This document shows positions 9,192 through 16,464 of a stretch of 16,464 nt of DNA, piece by piece. The notes beneath the pieces were generated by a model. The model was not told the DNA's origin. It did no database searches and saw only the letters and a list, made by a program, of their open reading frames with translations. The DNA comes from Trebouxia sp. TZW2008 (lineage: Eukaryota > Chlorophyta > Trebouxiophyceae > Trebouxiales > Trebouxiaceae), in assembly GCA_002118135.1 (NCBI GenBank), contig BDIU01000525.1, forward strand, positions 296-16,759, read 5' to 3'. Each line of letters starts with the position of its first letter. Position 1 is the stretch's first letter. A program made the translations under genes and the position numbers.

Positions 9192-9576
9192 TCACTTGAC
9201 AGGCAGTGCGCACTGCGTCTGCGCAGGCTTGCATGCATGTCGACCCAGTCGTTTCGTCTTCTCATCGAGCGACTTGCAAGGAGTCCTTGCCAAGGACGCG
9301 AAGCTCACAGCTCACCAGGCACCGGCATCGCGATCGTGCTGATTTCAAACAGACGATACTACTGTCAGCTCCTCGTCTCTTGCTCCCTGCTTGTGGAATT
9401 TCCCGGCTTGTCAAAACGGGGCAAGGCTGCATCGCGGTCGCTTGAGTAAAAGCGAAGGGTTGGCCTGCGCAGACTGCGAGCTTGCAAGGTGCAATTTGCA
9501 ATACTCTGTCATAACTTGCCAATACTGTAATGACATTGCTGGCGCGACTTGGCCATGGTCGCATGGGACTGCAGGC
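9192..9576. promoter_or_regulatory. Probable bidirectional promoter region
   Basis: This 385-bp spacer separates the 5' ends of the aminotransferase gene (minus) and the dehydrogenase gene (plus). It is visibly richer in CpG than the introns, as the CpG-rich stretch 9000-9450 shows. I see no clear TATA box. If the aminotransferase starts at 8922, the shared region includes a 5' UTR intron. Confidence 0.55.
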
Positions 9577-12500
9577 ATGCCTAAGACCGTCCTGATAACC
9601 GGAGGCTCAAGCGGTGTCGGAGTCGAACTCGTGAAGCTGTTTGCGGAAAAGGGATACACAGCCTGGTTCACGTACAACAGTGGGCGACAGCGGGCTGACA
9701 GCCTACTTGACACCCTCCCAAAAGATAGCCACGCAGAGGTGGGTTTCTTACCAAGGTGGCATGCATCAAGGCATACATCTATTTTACTTGACATGCTTCC
9801 CAACTTAATTTCTTGCACGTCTAGATAAGATCTGTTTATTGAAATCCATCCTGCCCACAGGAGGAGGGACTAAGTTCTCAACTCCAATGGCAACGCCTGA
9901 CATGTAGTGAGCTGTTGATTGAAGATGTTGTTATTGGAGCCAAGCAAGCTGCACAATCCAAACTATCTTTTTTCCTTGCAGTAACGCTTGCAGAATGCTG
10001 CAGTGACGCATTATGCTTGCAGCATATACACCACTCAGTTGAATCAACAAGACGGCATGGTACCGTAACAGAGTTAAGTCTAAGATACAAAAAATAGCAT
10101 GTCGGTACTTAGATTGGGACTTTCGGCCACGTAGGGAAGTGGTAACACCTTAAATTTGGTTCCTCGCCACAAAGTAGTTGTGGGTTCAAATCTGCTATGC
10201 TACAAGTACCAACTGCTTGTGGACAAGCTTCATCAAGACCCGTGCTGTGCTCGTCCAGTGCTGTGCTTCCACTGCAGGCGTTCAAGTGTGACTCAGGCAG
10301 TGCAGAAAGCATACAGGCATTGGTGAAAGGGCTACCTTCCACACCTGATGTTGTCATCAGTAATGCAGCACTTGGCAGTGCAACTGTGGAGCAATATGAA
10401 CCTGATGCTCACAAGCAAGACCTAGCCATGCTTCAGGTCAGAATACTTTTTGACACAGGGCTTGCTTGTGGATGTCATGTTTTGGCCATGGATCAGCAAT
10501 TGTGGAGCGATTTGAACCTAATGCCCACAAACAAGATATAGCCACGCTTCAGATCAGAATAATTTGACACAGGGCTGCTTGTGAATGTCATTTTTGGCTA
10601 TGGGTCAGCAACTGTGGAGGATTATGAACCTATTGCCCACAAAAAAGATCTAGCAATGCTCCAGGTCAGAATGATTTTGACACAGGGCTTGCTTCTGAAC
10701 GTCATGTTTTGGCTATGGATCAGCAATTGTGGAGCGATTTGAACCTAATGCCCACAAGCAAGACCTAGCAATGCTCCAGGTCAAGGCGCTTGATGTCTGC
10801 TGAGTGCTTGCTTGTGCGCGTGAAGTCTTGCATATCCCCCAAATATTTGCTTGAATGGCTTTCTGTAGCAGTTTCCTCTTTTATCTTGAGCAAACTGCTG
10901 AAATTGCCTGCGTGAGACCATATACACAGGGTACGCAGTTTGCTCATGAAGTATTGGTGTCAATCCTGCCTGTACATGGTCAAATTGATCTTGCATTTTG
11001 TCCAACTCAAATACAATGCATTGACACAGAATTGTCTGCATTTGATTGCCTTCAGAAGGTTATGCAGCTTTGTATGGTTTCAGAGAGTTCTGGGCTTTGT
11101 GCATATGAGTACTGCTCTTACTCAGAGCTGCTTGCTGTTGTTCATGGTCACTTGTTCATAACAAGGCTCGTGACACCAGTGCGACAACTGCAGTTCGTGG
11201 TAAACTGTTGTATAGACGTAATGCTTGCTATATGTGTACAATAGCTACGCACATATTGCAGCTGTTCCATTTCTATCACAATCAGTGTCGTGATCAAACT
11301 GCGTCTTGTATATGGCAGACCTGCTCACAGTCTGTTGTTATACATAGTCTACGGCCCAACTGCAATGTGATAGACTTGCTTACAGTACTTGTACATTTGA
11401 TGCCCCAACTGTGACATGACACATGCCACCTGCTTTTCCACCCGTTCAATAAAACAGATTTGTACCCTTCTACCAATGCGGCCATGTAGTCAAATGTTGT
11501 TACTGATGCTTGCTAACTATGTACACAACTTGCAGTGGCTATATTGCTCTCAATGCTGCATTCACTTCTTCTTGTATTTGCACTTTGTCAATGAACTCCG
11601 TCTTTGGTGCTTGTTGTCCACATGGTGCAGGCCAATGCTTTGGGCTCATTGTAGCCAATGATTGCAGTGCTGCAACAGGTCGCTTGCTTATTGAACGTCA
11701 AGCAGCCATTAGTTGTTGCTTGCCAACTGAATGTGTAGATCAATCTTTGGGGCCACATTGGCTAAAGAATGCAGTGCTGCATTACTTTTTCTCGTCCTCA
11801 GTGATGCATGAAGGCTTTCTACTCCTTTGGGCTGATCGATCAACAGCAGCTTGAGTGCTTACCGTTGCGACGGCGCAGGTCAATGCTTTGGGTTCACTGT
11901 GGCTGGTTAACGCAGACTGAAGCAAAAGTGTTTCCTCCTTAGGGTGTGTCAACCAGCCCTGTCTTTAGGGCTTACTATCTGCATTGGGCAGGTCAATGCT
12001 TTGGGTTCATTGTGGCTAGCAAACAATCTACATCTATATAGCCATACTTGAGGTCTTACTGCTCCTGTTTTTATTGCTTGCCATGCAAATGGTGCAGGTC
12101 AATGCTTTGGGTTCACTGTGGCTGGTGAATGCAGTGCTGCCTGGCATGAAGGCCCAAGGCGCCGGCAAGATTGTGTTGGTATCCTCTGTAGGCGGTGGTG
12201 TCAGCCAGTTCCCAGGTGAGTTTTGGATAGTGCAAAAGTGCAATTGGAGAATTTGTTTGCTGGCGGAAACAAGCATAAGGATCAGATCTCAGCTCCAGAG
12301 CCTGTGTGTGTTCGCTATGTGTCAGCAAGTGAGACCTGTTGCTGAGCCTGGCGCGGCCATTAGCATCATGCTGTCTCTGTTTCACTGCTGAACATACCTT
12401 GTTCTGTGCATACTGAAGACCGTTTTGCACAACTTCAATCGCAGAACAGTTTGCCATCAGTGAGGACATGTCGCATGAGGATGCAGTCCTGGCAGCAATC

Positions 12501-13776
12501 TCTTATGCTGTCTTGATGATGATTCCAATGATGCAGGCAGTGAGTCACCATACGTATTACTCAATACGCAGTACATAATATGCAATTAGCAGCATTAAAA
12601 AATATGAATCGCCAAGGTGCAGTGCAATTAAGATATACGCAATACGTCAGGGCCAATGAGTAACACCCGATGCGCAAGTAATTTACAAATCATTCACTGA
12701 GATAAAAAGTATGGTGATTCACTGGATGCAGGTATGAGGCTAGCAGATGGCATGAGCAAAGCTGCTGTGGCCTTTCTAGCAAAGCAGCTTGCAGCAGAGA
12801 ACACTCACACAGGCAAGCACTCGACACCACACCTGTTGCATGCATTATCAACTCTTGTTTGCACCATCAGTCCACACCTGTTGCATGCATTATTAACTCT
12901 TGTTTGCACCATCAGAAGTTGTCATGGAACTGAATTCACTTGAGGATTGTCATTGACGTCAGCAACTCTAGCAGGGCACATGATCACAGCTTGTTCAGAA
13001 CAAGCCACAGACCGGCATGTACAAACCTGTTGGTATAGTGACCATCGACAACTGTTGACAGAATGTGCTTGAATGCACAGGCATAGACGTGTTCTGCATA
13101 GCACCTGGAGCAATAGACACTCCCATGTTTCAAGCGAGCTCCCTGAACCACCTCAGTGACAGCCAACGTGCTGACTTCATCAGCAAGATGGGTCAAGCGC
13201 GGCTCATACCCCCGAGGGAAATTGCTGAGCAGATCTTCTTCCTCTGCAGGTAACATTTCTGCTTAATGCAATTCCACAGTAAGCTGCAGGCACTTGTTGT
13301 GCTTACTGTGATGAGAACCCAGTGAAATGCAGGTACCTCTTTTGCTCATCTTTCTGCATCCCCACAATCAGCTGACGTTTCATCTTTTGCTTATTTAGAT
13401 GCACACTCACAAAGAGATGATGTTACCTTTTCTGCTTGTGTTGATGCACACTCACAATGAGTTGCAGGGTATATGCATGCCATTGCTGTACAGTCAATGT
13501 TTGCACCATCAGGCCATCCATGCTGCCTAAGCTGAAAGTGACAATGCACACAAGGCTGACGTTGTGTGACAAAGTGCACTATGGCTGTACCTACCAAGCA
13601 TGTGCCCCACAAGTGAAACAGATGCATACTACTGTTTGGCAGTCATGGCTTGGTGTCCGTTGTTTTGCAGTGACGCGGGGCGGTCTTTACATGGGGCTGT
13701 TTTGGACTCGTCAGCAGGTGTGGGAGTGCGGCCTGGACTATTTACTGAGCACAAGACAGCACGCATTTCATCATAG
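9577..13776 (+). CDS. Short-chain dehydrogenase/reductase (six exons) with Asp at the catalytic Tyr position
   Basis: Exons are 9577-9738, 10278-10436, 12098-12215, 12732-12812, 13081-13249 and 13671-13776. Intron phases are 0,0,1,1,2 and the product is 264 aa, normal for a classical SDR. Motifs: T-G-G-S-S-G-V-G (8-15), the NAD(P) glycine motif; S-N-A-A (82-85) in the N-N-A-G position; N109 in V-N-A-L-G; the S-S pair at 136-137; M-S-K with K156; A-P-G-A-I-D-T-P (181-188). The Y-x-x-x-K signature reads D-G-M-S-K, with Asp152 replacing the catalytic Tyr and Lys156 kept. The enzyme could belong to a divergent SDR subgroup or be inactive. Family members reduce or oxidise carbonyl or hydroxyl groups with NAD(P)H; the substrate is unknown. 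The ATG at 9577 immediately precedes the Rossmann strand. Confidence 0.88.
9739..10277 (+). other. Dehydrogenase intron 1
   Basis: This 539-bp intron has donor GAG|GTGGGT and acceptor ACTGCAG. No copies of the flanking exon ends were seen. Around 10128-10200 a GTGGTAACACC stretch followed by GGGTTCAAATCTG resembles RNA polymerase III A and B boxes, but no cloverleaf fits (see rejected items). Confidence 0.75.
10480..10779 (+). repeat. Three donor-side tandem copies of dehydrogenase exon 2
   Basis: Copies of the exon's last ~60 bp plus the start of the intron recur with exon-like ends at 10552, 10664 and 10779; the true end is 10436, giving a period of 112-116 bp. Each keeps frame without stops: I-V-E-R-F-E-P-N-A-H-K-Q-D-I-A-T-L-Q, T-V-E-D-Y-E-P-I-A-H-K-K-D-L-A-M-L-Q and I-V-E-R-F-E-P-N-A-H-K-Q-D-L-A-M-L-Q. 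The real exon reads T-V-E-Q-Y-E-P-D-A-H-K-Q-D-L-A-M-L-Q. The second and third copies keep CAG|GTCA; the first has ATCAGA in place of GTCAGA. Intron sequence (TTGACACAGGGCT) is repeated too, so the duplicated unit spans the splice site. Confidence 0.9.
11631..12040 (+). repeat. Four acceptor-side tandem copies of dehydrogenase exon 3
   Basis: Copies of the exon start follow AG at 11631, 11739, 11879 and 11992, before the true start at 12098 (spacings 108, 140, 113 and 106 bp). The shared block begins GTCAATGCTTTGGGTTCA and runs towards TGCAGTGCTGC. Acceptors are GTGCAG, GTGTAG, GGCGCAG and GGGCAG. The third copy matches the true exon perfectly for about 30 bp (V-N-A-L-G-S-L-W-L-V-N-A); the first has an in-frame TAG. 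Confidence 0.88.
12216..12731 (+). other. Dehydrogenase intron 3
   Basis: This 516-bp intron has donor CCAG|GTGAGT and acceptor GATGCAG. It joins phase-1 exon ends to give F-P-G-M-R-L. No junction copies were recognised. A/T-richer sequence lies at 12540-12720. Confidence 0.78.
12813..13080 (+). other. Dehydrogenase intron 4, probable GC-AG intron
   Basis: Frame and family alignment require exon 4 to end at 12812 (…N-T-H-T-G) and exon 5 to start at 13081 (I-D-V-F-C). The donor is then ACACAG|GCAAGC, a GC donor with an otherwise strong match to the consensus, and the acceptor is GCACAG. No GT donor that keeps the alignment is nearby. Confidence 0.72.
12827..12915. repeat. 44-bp direct duplication inside dehydrogenase intron 4
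   Basis: Copies 12827-12870 and 12872-12915 differ at one position (ATCAACT against ATTAACT). Each runs from CCACACCTGTTGCATG to TTGCACCATCAG. The last 15 bp occur again near 13498. The high identity indicates a recent event. Confidence 0.88.
13250..13670 (+). other. Dehydrogenase intron 5
   Basis: This 421-bp intron has donor GCAG|GTAACA and acceptor TTTTGCAG. A GCAG|GTACCT near 13332 and a GTTACCTTTTCTGCTT near 13422 resemble the true donor region, and a GATGCACACTCACAA block occurs twice (about 13398 and 13444). These look like weaker versions of the junction duplications seen elsewhere. Confidence 0.72.
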
Positions 13777-14280
13777 TACATCATGCAAAATTGTACTTTC
13801 AGGCCTCCAATCACCTTTCACTGCACAGAAAGCGACAGTCCAGGCTGCAGTTCCACACAGATGCAGCAGCGTCAGCAACAATGACCTTGTTCTCTTCACT
13901 CTGTGCAAGATAATGTGACATGTGCACCAGCTTAGGTGTGGATACAAGATACTTCTCATCCTGAAGCGACTTTTGGTTCTCAATCCATCTTCTGATGACA
14001 AGCAAGGTGTGAGCACTGACCATCCCGTTCTGCTGACATCATGTCTTCAACCAGCCTTTCTGCACAAAGTCCAAATGCCTACTTTGGACATTCCCTCATG
14101 CGCGAGCGCAATCAGCCTTTAAATGGACGTCAAAATCATTCTTGCATTGATGCTTGTGCATGCAAGCGCAACCACAAGTCAGGTGTCATCCCAACATGCA
14201 AAAATGTGCACTTGCACCTCCAGATTTGATGTACATATCCTGTATGTACATCCTACTAAGCATAGGTTCTACAGTCACTT
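13777..14280. other. Gene-free stretch downstream of the dehydrogenase
   Basis: It should contain the dehydrogenase 3' UTR. No TGTAA was found close to the stop codon. I see no convincing coding region on either strand. Confidence 0.6.
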
Positions 14281-14770
14281 GCGTTTTACGAGAGTCGCAG
14301 TTGAGTGCCCATGCCGCCCTTCTTGATGTGCTCCTGGCCGGTAGGGCCATCGCACGGCGCGGGACGGCATGGCAAAGATTCAGCCCGCTGATCCTGGGCG
14401 GTCAGAAATTGTGTGATTGGAAATTATTACCTGTGAATTTGTGGCAGATTTTGGCTATGGGGGTGTGGAAAACCCTCGAGAGCCAATTGGGTTGATGAGC
14501 GAAACGGCCAATTGCCTTGACGCAAGTGAGGACCGCTGCTGCTGCCAACGCAAACGTTGTCAAGAAGTCAAGCAACGTAATCTCTTTGCAGCAGCCTCCG
14601 CATCCAGGTCGTTGGCAAGCGTTGTTGAGATCTGGTGAGAACGCTTGCAACAGGCTCCACAGTGCATTGCTCTGTCTCGACTATTGGGCCAGTCATCAAC
14701 CAACACTGTCATTTGGCAATCGACGATTCGGCGCGAATAAGGTGCCAACCGTCATCCCCTTGCATAGAAG
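14281..14770. other. CpG-rich block, possible unassigned exon or promoter
   Basis: CpG is far denser here than in nearby introns, especially 14281-14400 (about a dozen CpG in 120 bp by eye). On the minus strand an open frame ends at a TAA near 14290 and contains C-D-G-P-T-G-Q-E-H-I-K-K-G-G-M-G, which could be the C-terminal exon of an unrecognised gene. A minus-strand TTCACAG|GTAATA near 14429 resembles a donor. On the plus strand an ATG at about 14370 opens only 15 codons. I recognise no family, so this is left as unassigned. Confidence 0.4.
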
Positions 14771-15500
14771 TCGATGTCCATATTGCCCAAATAACGGTTG
14801 TTTGGATCTGAGATGCAAGTGTCAGGCTGCCTGTACCTGATGTGTAGCAAAGGCACAGCCATGCTAGCGTTTCTGTATGCTTGCGGTGTGTTACAGAAGT
14901 GTGTACAGCTACGCCCAGCAGCTGTCTTGGTGCATCCCAGTCACCTTCACAAGCTTACATGGGCAGTGTTTCCGGACACTCTTTTGCCCAAGATGCGAAA
15001 GCTTGCTTAGGCAACAGCCCAGATTTCTGTGATTTGCCCTTGTCGTTTTGTAGTCTGCATTGGGCAATGACTCTATCACTGTGTCAACCAGGTGGCTGCA
15101 CACCGGCCAATTGTGATGAGCCACCAAAAGCGCACTGACCGCACCTGTAGTCATCATTGCTAGCTTTGATCAGTACTGAGGTGAGGCAGCTAGCAAGACA
15201 TTGCTGCATTCATGACCTTAGTTGATATGCTTTGCATTGATTGAGAAACAGAATGCTGCTTGCTTTATGCAATGGCAAACCAGAGTCTGAGCGCCTTGTT
15301 GTGACCCTGCATGTTCTGACCTTATATCGCAATTTTGTGTGTGCAGGTTGACTGCTTAGTAATTTGTCATCCACCTGAAATTGCGTCACCTTGATTGTGG
15401 AGTGCTGCTCAATGCTGTGCAAATTTGCTTGGACACATTTTTTTAGCATTGCTTGGACTGGCATGGTTCACAGTATGAGATAGCAGGGAATGGAATCATT
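14771..15500. other. Stretch with no recognised gene
   Basis: Short open frames exist on both strands, but none shows a family motif or convincing splice pattern. No RNA gene or repeat array was recognised. Confidence 0.5.
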
Positions 15501-15523
15501 GCCTCCAAACTGTCAGAAGATAG

Positions 15524-15573
15524 CTGCTGCAGGTCAAACACACAACTGCAAAAAAGGCTGTGACCTGCAGCAG
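15524..15573. repeat. 13-bp perfect inverted repeat
   Basis: CTGCTGCAGGTCA at 15524-15536 is matched by its exact reverse complement TGACCTGCAGCAG at 15561-15573, with a 24-bp A-rich loop between them. The transcript could form a stable hairpin in either orientation. The arms also contain CAG|GT, which reads as a donor on plus in the left arm and on minus in the right arm. Confidence 0.8.
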
Positions 15574-15719
15574 AGCCTGGTCTGCTGCGCATATTTGTTG
15601 CACAAGCACACCTGCATCTCAAGGTGTCACCTGGCAGCAGGAGAGGTAGGCTGTCATAGCTGTCATATAGTGACAGTGACACAACTATATGTAACATCTA
15701 GATACATGCATGTGTGGAC

Positions 15720-16060
15720 AGCACTACCTGCCACAGCTGCTGGCAGCAGTCCTGCCTGTTCCCCAAAAACAGGAGGCAGAACTCGTCACGACTGCCTCAG
15801 CTGCTGTTGCAAGTAATCTGGTCTGCTGGCGCTTTGGCAGACAGCAATGGCAACATGCCTGTTCTGGCATCAGCAGCTGTATGCTTGAATAGCACTGCCT
15901 GCTGCAGCTGCTGGCAGCAGTCCTGCCTGTGTCTGCAAAGTAGAAGGCAGAACCTGTCCAGACTGTCTCAACTGCTGTCGTACATCGTTTGGTTTGCTGA
16001 TGCTTTGGCCAACAGCGATGGCAACATAGCTGTCCTGCCATCAGCAGCTGGGTGTTCCAG
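15720..16060. repeat. 171-bp tandem duplication
   Basis: Copy 1 is 15720-15890 and copy 2 is 15891 to about 16060. Both start AGCACT.CCTG, contain CAGCTGCTGGCAGCAGTCC and end near ATCAGCAGCTG. The period is 57 codons exactly and long frames stay open on both strands. On plus the unit reads C-W-Q-Q-S-C-L twice. On minus it reads M-L-P-…-K-A and ends in a stop in both copies. I cannot tell which strand, if any, is coding. In view of the junction arrays elsewhere it may be another exon-derived duplication. Confidence 0.8.
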
Positions 16061-16170
16061 CTGTGCAGTCTCAGCAACACAGGTTTTGTCAGGGTTTCCA
16101 GTGTTGGAAATTGATGTGCATGAGCAGTTCTGCAATTCTTCAAGCTGCTCTGTAGACATCCAAATCAGAA

Positions 16171-16298
16171 ATGACTGAGCAGACAACAACGCTTTGCAAC
16201 CCAAATCACCTTGTTGACTGCATCTGGGCTTTTGTGGGCGGTTTGGGCAAGGGGGCCATGTTGAGCAACATGGTAGGCAAGTAGTGATGTTTGGCCAT
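16171..16298. other. Ambiguous short coding candidate on either strand
   Basis: Plus: an ATG at 16171 opens 37 codons to a TAG at 16282-16284, with a hydrophobic glycine-rich end (W-A-F-V-G-G-L-G-K-G-A-M-L). Minus: an ATG at 16298 opens 29 codons (M-A-K-H-H-Y-L-P-T-M then P-L-P-K-P-P) to an ACAAG|GTGATT donor at 16209, as a first coding exon would. The two readings overlap and are largely antisense to each other. Codon third positions are G/C-rich in both. No family was recognised. Confidence 0.3.
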
Positions 16299-16464
16299 CA
16301 GACTGGGCTGTGCTGATGGGCGATGATCACTGGGAATGTGACCTCTACTTAAGGCCTGCCAGCAGAACAATGCAGGCAGCAGCTATGGGTATGAGGAAAA
16401 CCTAGGTTGCAGGCAGGCTGGCAAAAAACAAGGACAAAGCACCGTCTGCACGGCGACAGCAGCT

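Larger units (their letters stand above)
10437..12097 (+). other. Dehydrogenase intron 2, bordered by junction-copy arrays
   Basis: This 1,661-bp intron has donor CAG|GTCAGA and acceptor GTGCAG. Three donor-side copies of exon 2 fill its first 345 bp, and four acceptor-side copies of exon 3 occupy 11631-12040. The middle (about 10790-11620) is CpG-poor, with no gene, RNA or obvious repeat. Confidence 0.82.

Noticed and set aside
9411..9818. 135-codon open frame on the minus strand
   Set aside because: It is antisense to exon 1 of the dehydrogenase; the plus strand has a clear Rossmann motif and a matching exon series.
10128..10200. tRNA-like A box (GTGGTAACACC) and B box (GGGTTCAAATCTG)
   Set aside because: The T stem pairs at only about two of five positions and no acceptor stem or anticodon arm could be drawn. 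At best it is a decayed tRNA-derived SINE; not enough to annotate.
12827..12915. Possible CRISPR-like direct repeats
   Set aside because: There are only two adjacent copies with no spacers, inside a eukaryotic intron.
13457..13918. 153-codon open frame on the plus strand
   Set aside because: It overlaps dehydrogenase exon 6 in a different frame. The spliced frame gives the expected L-H-G-A-V-L-D SDR C-terminus, so the long frame is a shadow.

Overview
The window looks like eukaryotic nuclear DNA, most likely from a green alga. All three recognisable enzymes are split by spliceosomal introns (GT-AG, plus one probable GC-AG). A TGTAA motif, the usual green-algal polyadenylation signal, lies just after one stop codon, and a LINE-type reverse-transcriptase fragment sits at the left edge. 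The lineage call is an inference from these features, not a homology search.

Layout. (1) 1-150, minus: remnant of a non-LTR reverse transcriptase. (2) 252-1720, plus: NmrA-like NAD(P)-binding protein, two exons, 304 aa. (3) 2408-9191, minus: class V pyridoxal-phosphate aminotransferase-like protein, eight exons with a possible 56-residue N-terminal leader (491 aa, or 435 aa from an internal ATG). (4) 9577-13776, plus: short-chain dehydrogenase/reductase, six exons, 264 aa. Genes 2 and 3 converge; genes 3 and 4 diverge from a CpG-richer spacer. (5) 13777-16464: no recognised gene, but a CpG-rich block (14281-14770), a long inverted repeat, a 171-bp tandem duplication and an ambiguous short coding candidate near 16171-16298.

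The most unusual feature is inside the introns. Much of the long intron sequence in genes 3 and 4 consists of tandem, partly decayed copies of neighbouring exon-intron junctions. Copies of an exon's last part with its 5' splice site lie downstream of that exon; copies of an exon's first part with its 3' splice site lie upstream. Several copies keep the reading frame and usable-looking splice sites, and one repeats the segment that carries the PLP-binding lysine. The pattern recurs at six or more junctions in two unrelated genes. It suggests that introns here grow by tandem duplication across splice junctions, leaving arrays of decoy or alternative splice sites.

The three enzymes share no pathway I can name, and nothing suggests co-transcription. 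Exon boundaries were derived by joining frames and family motifs by eye; no transcript evidence was available.
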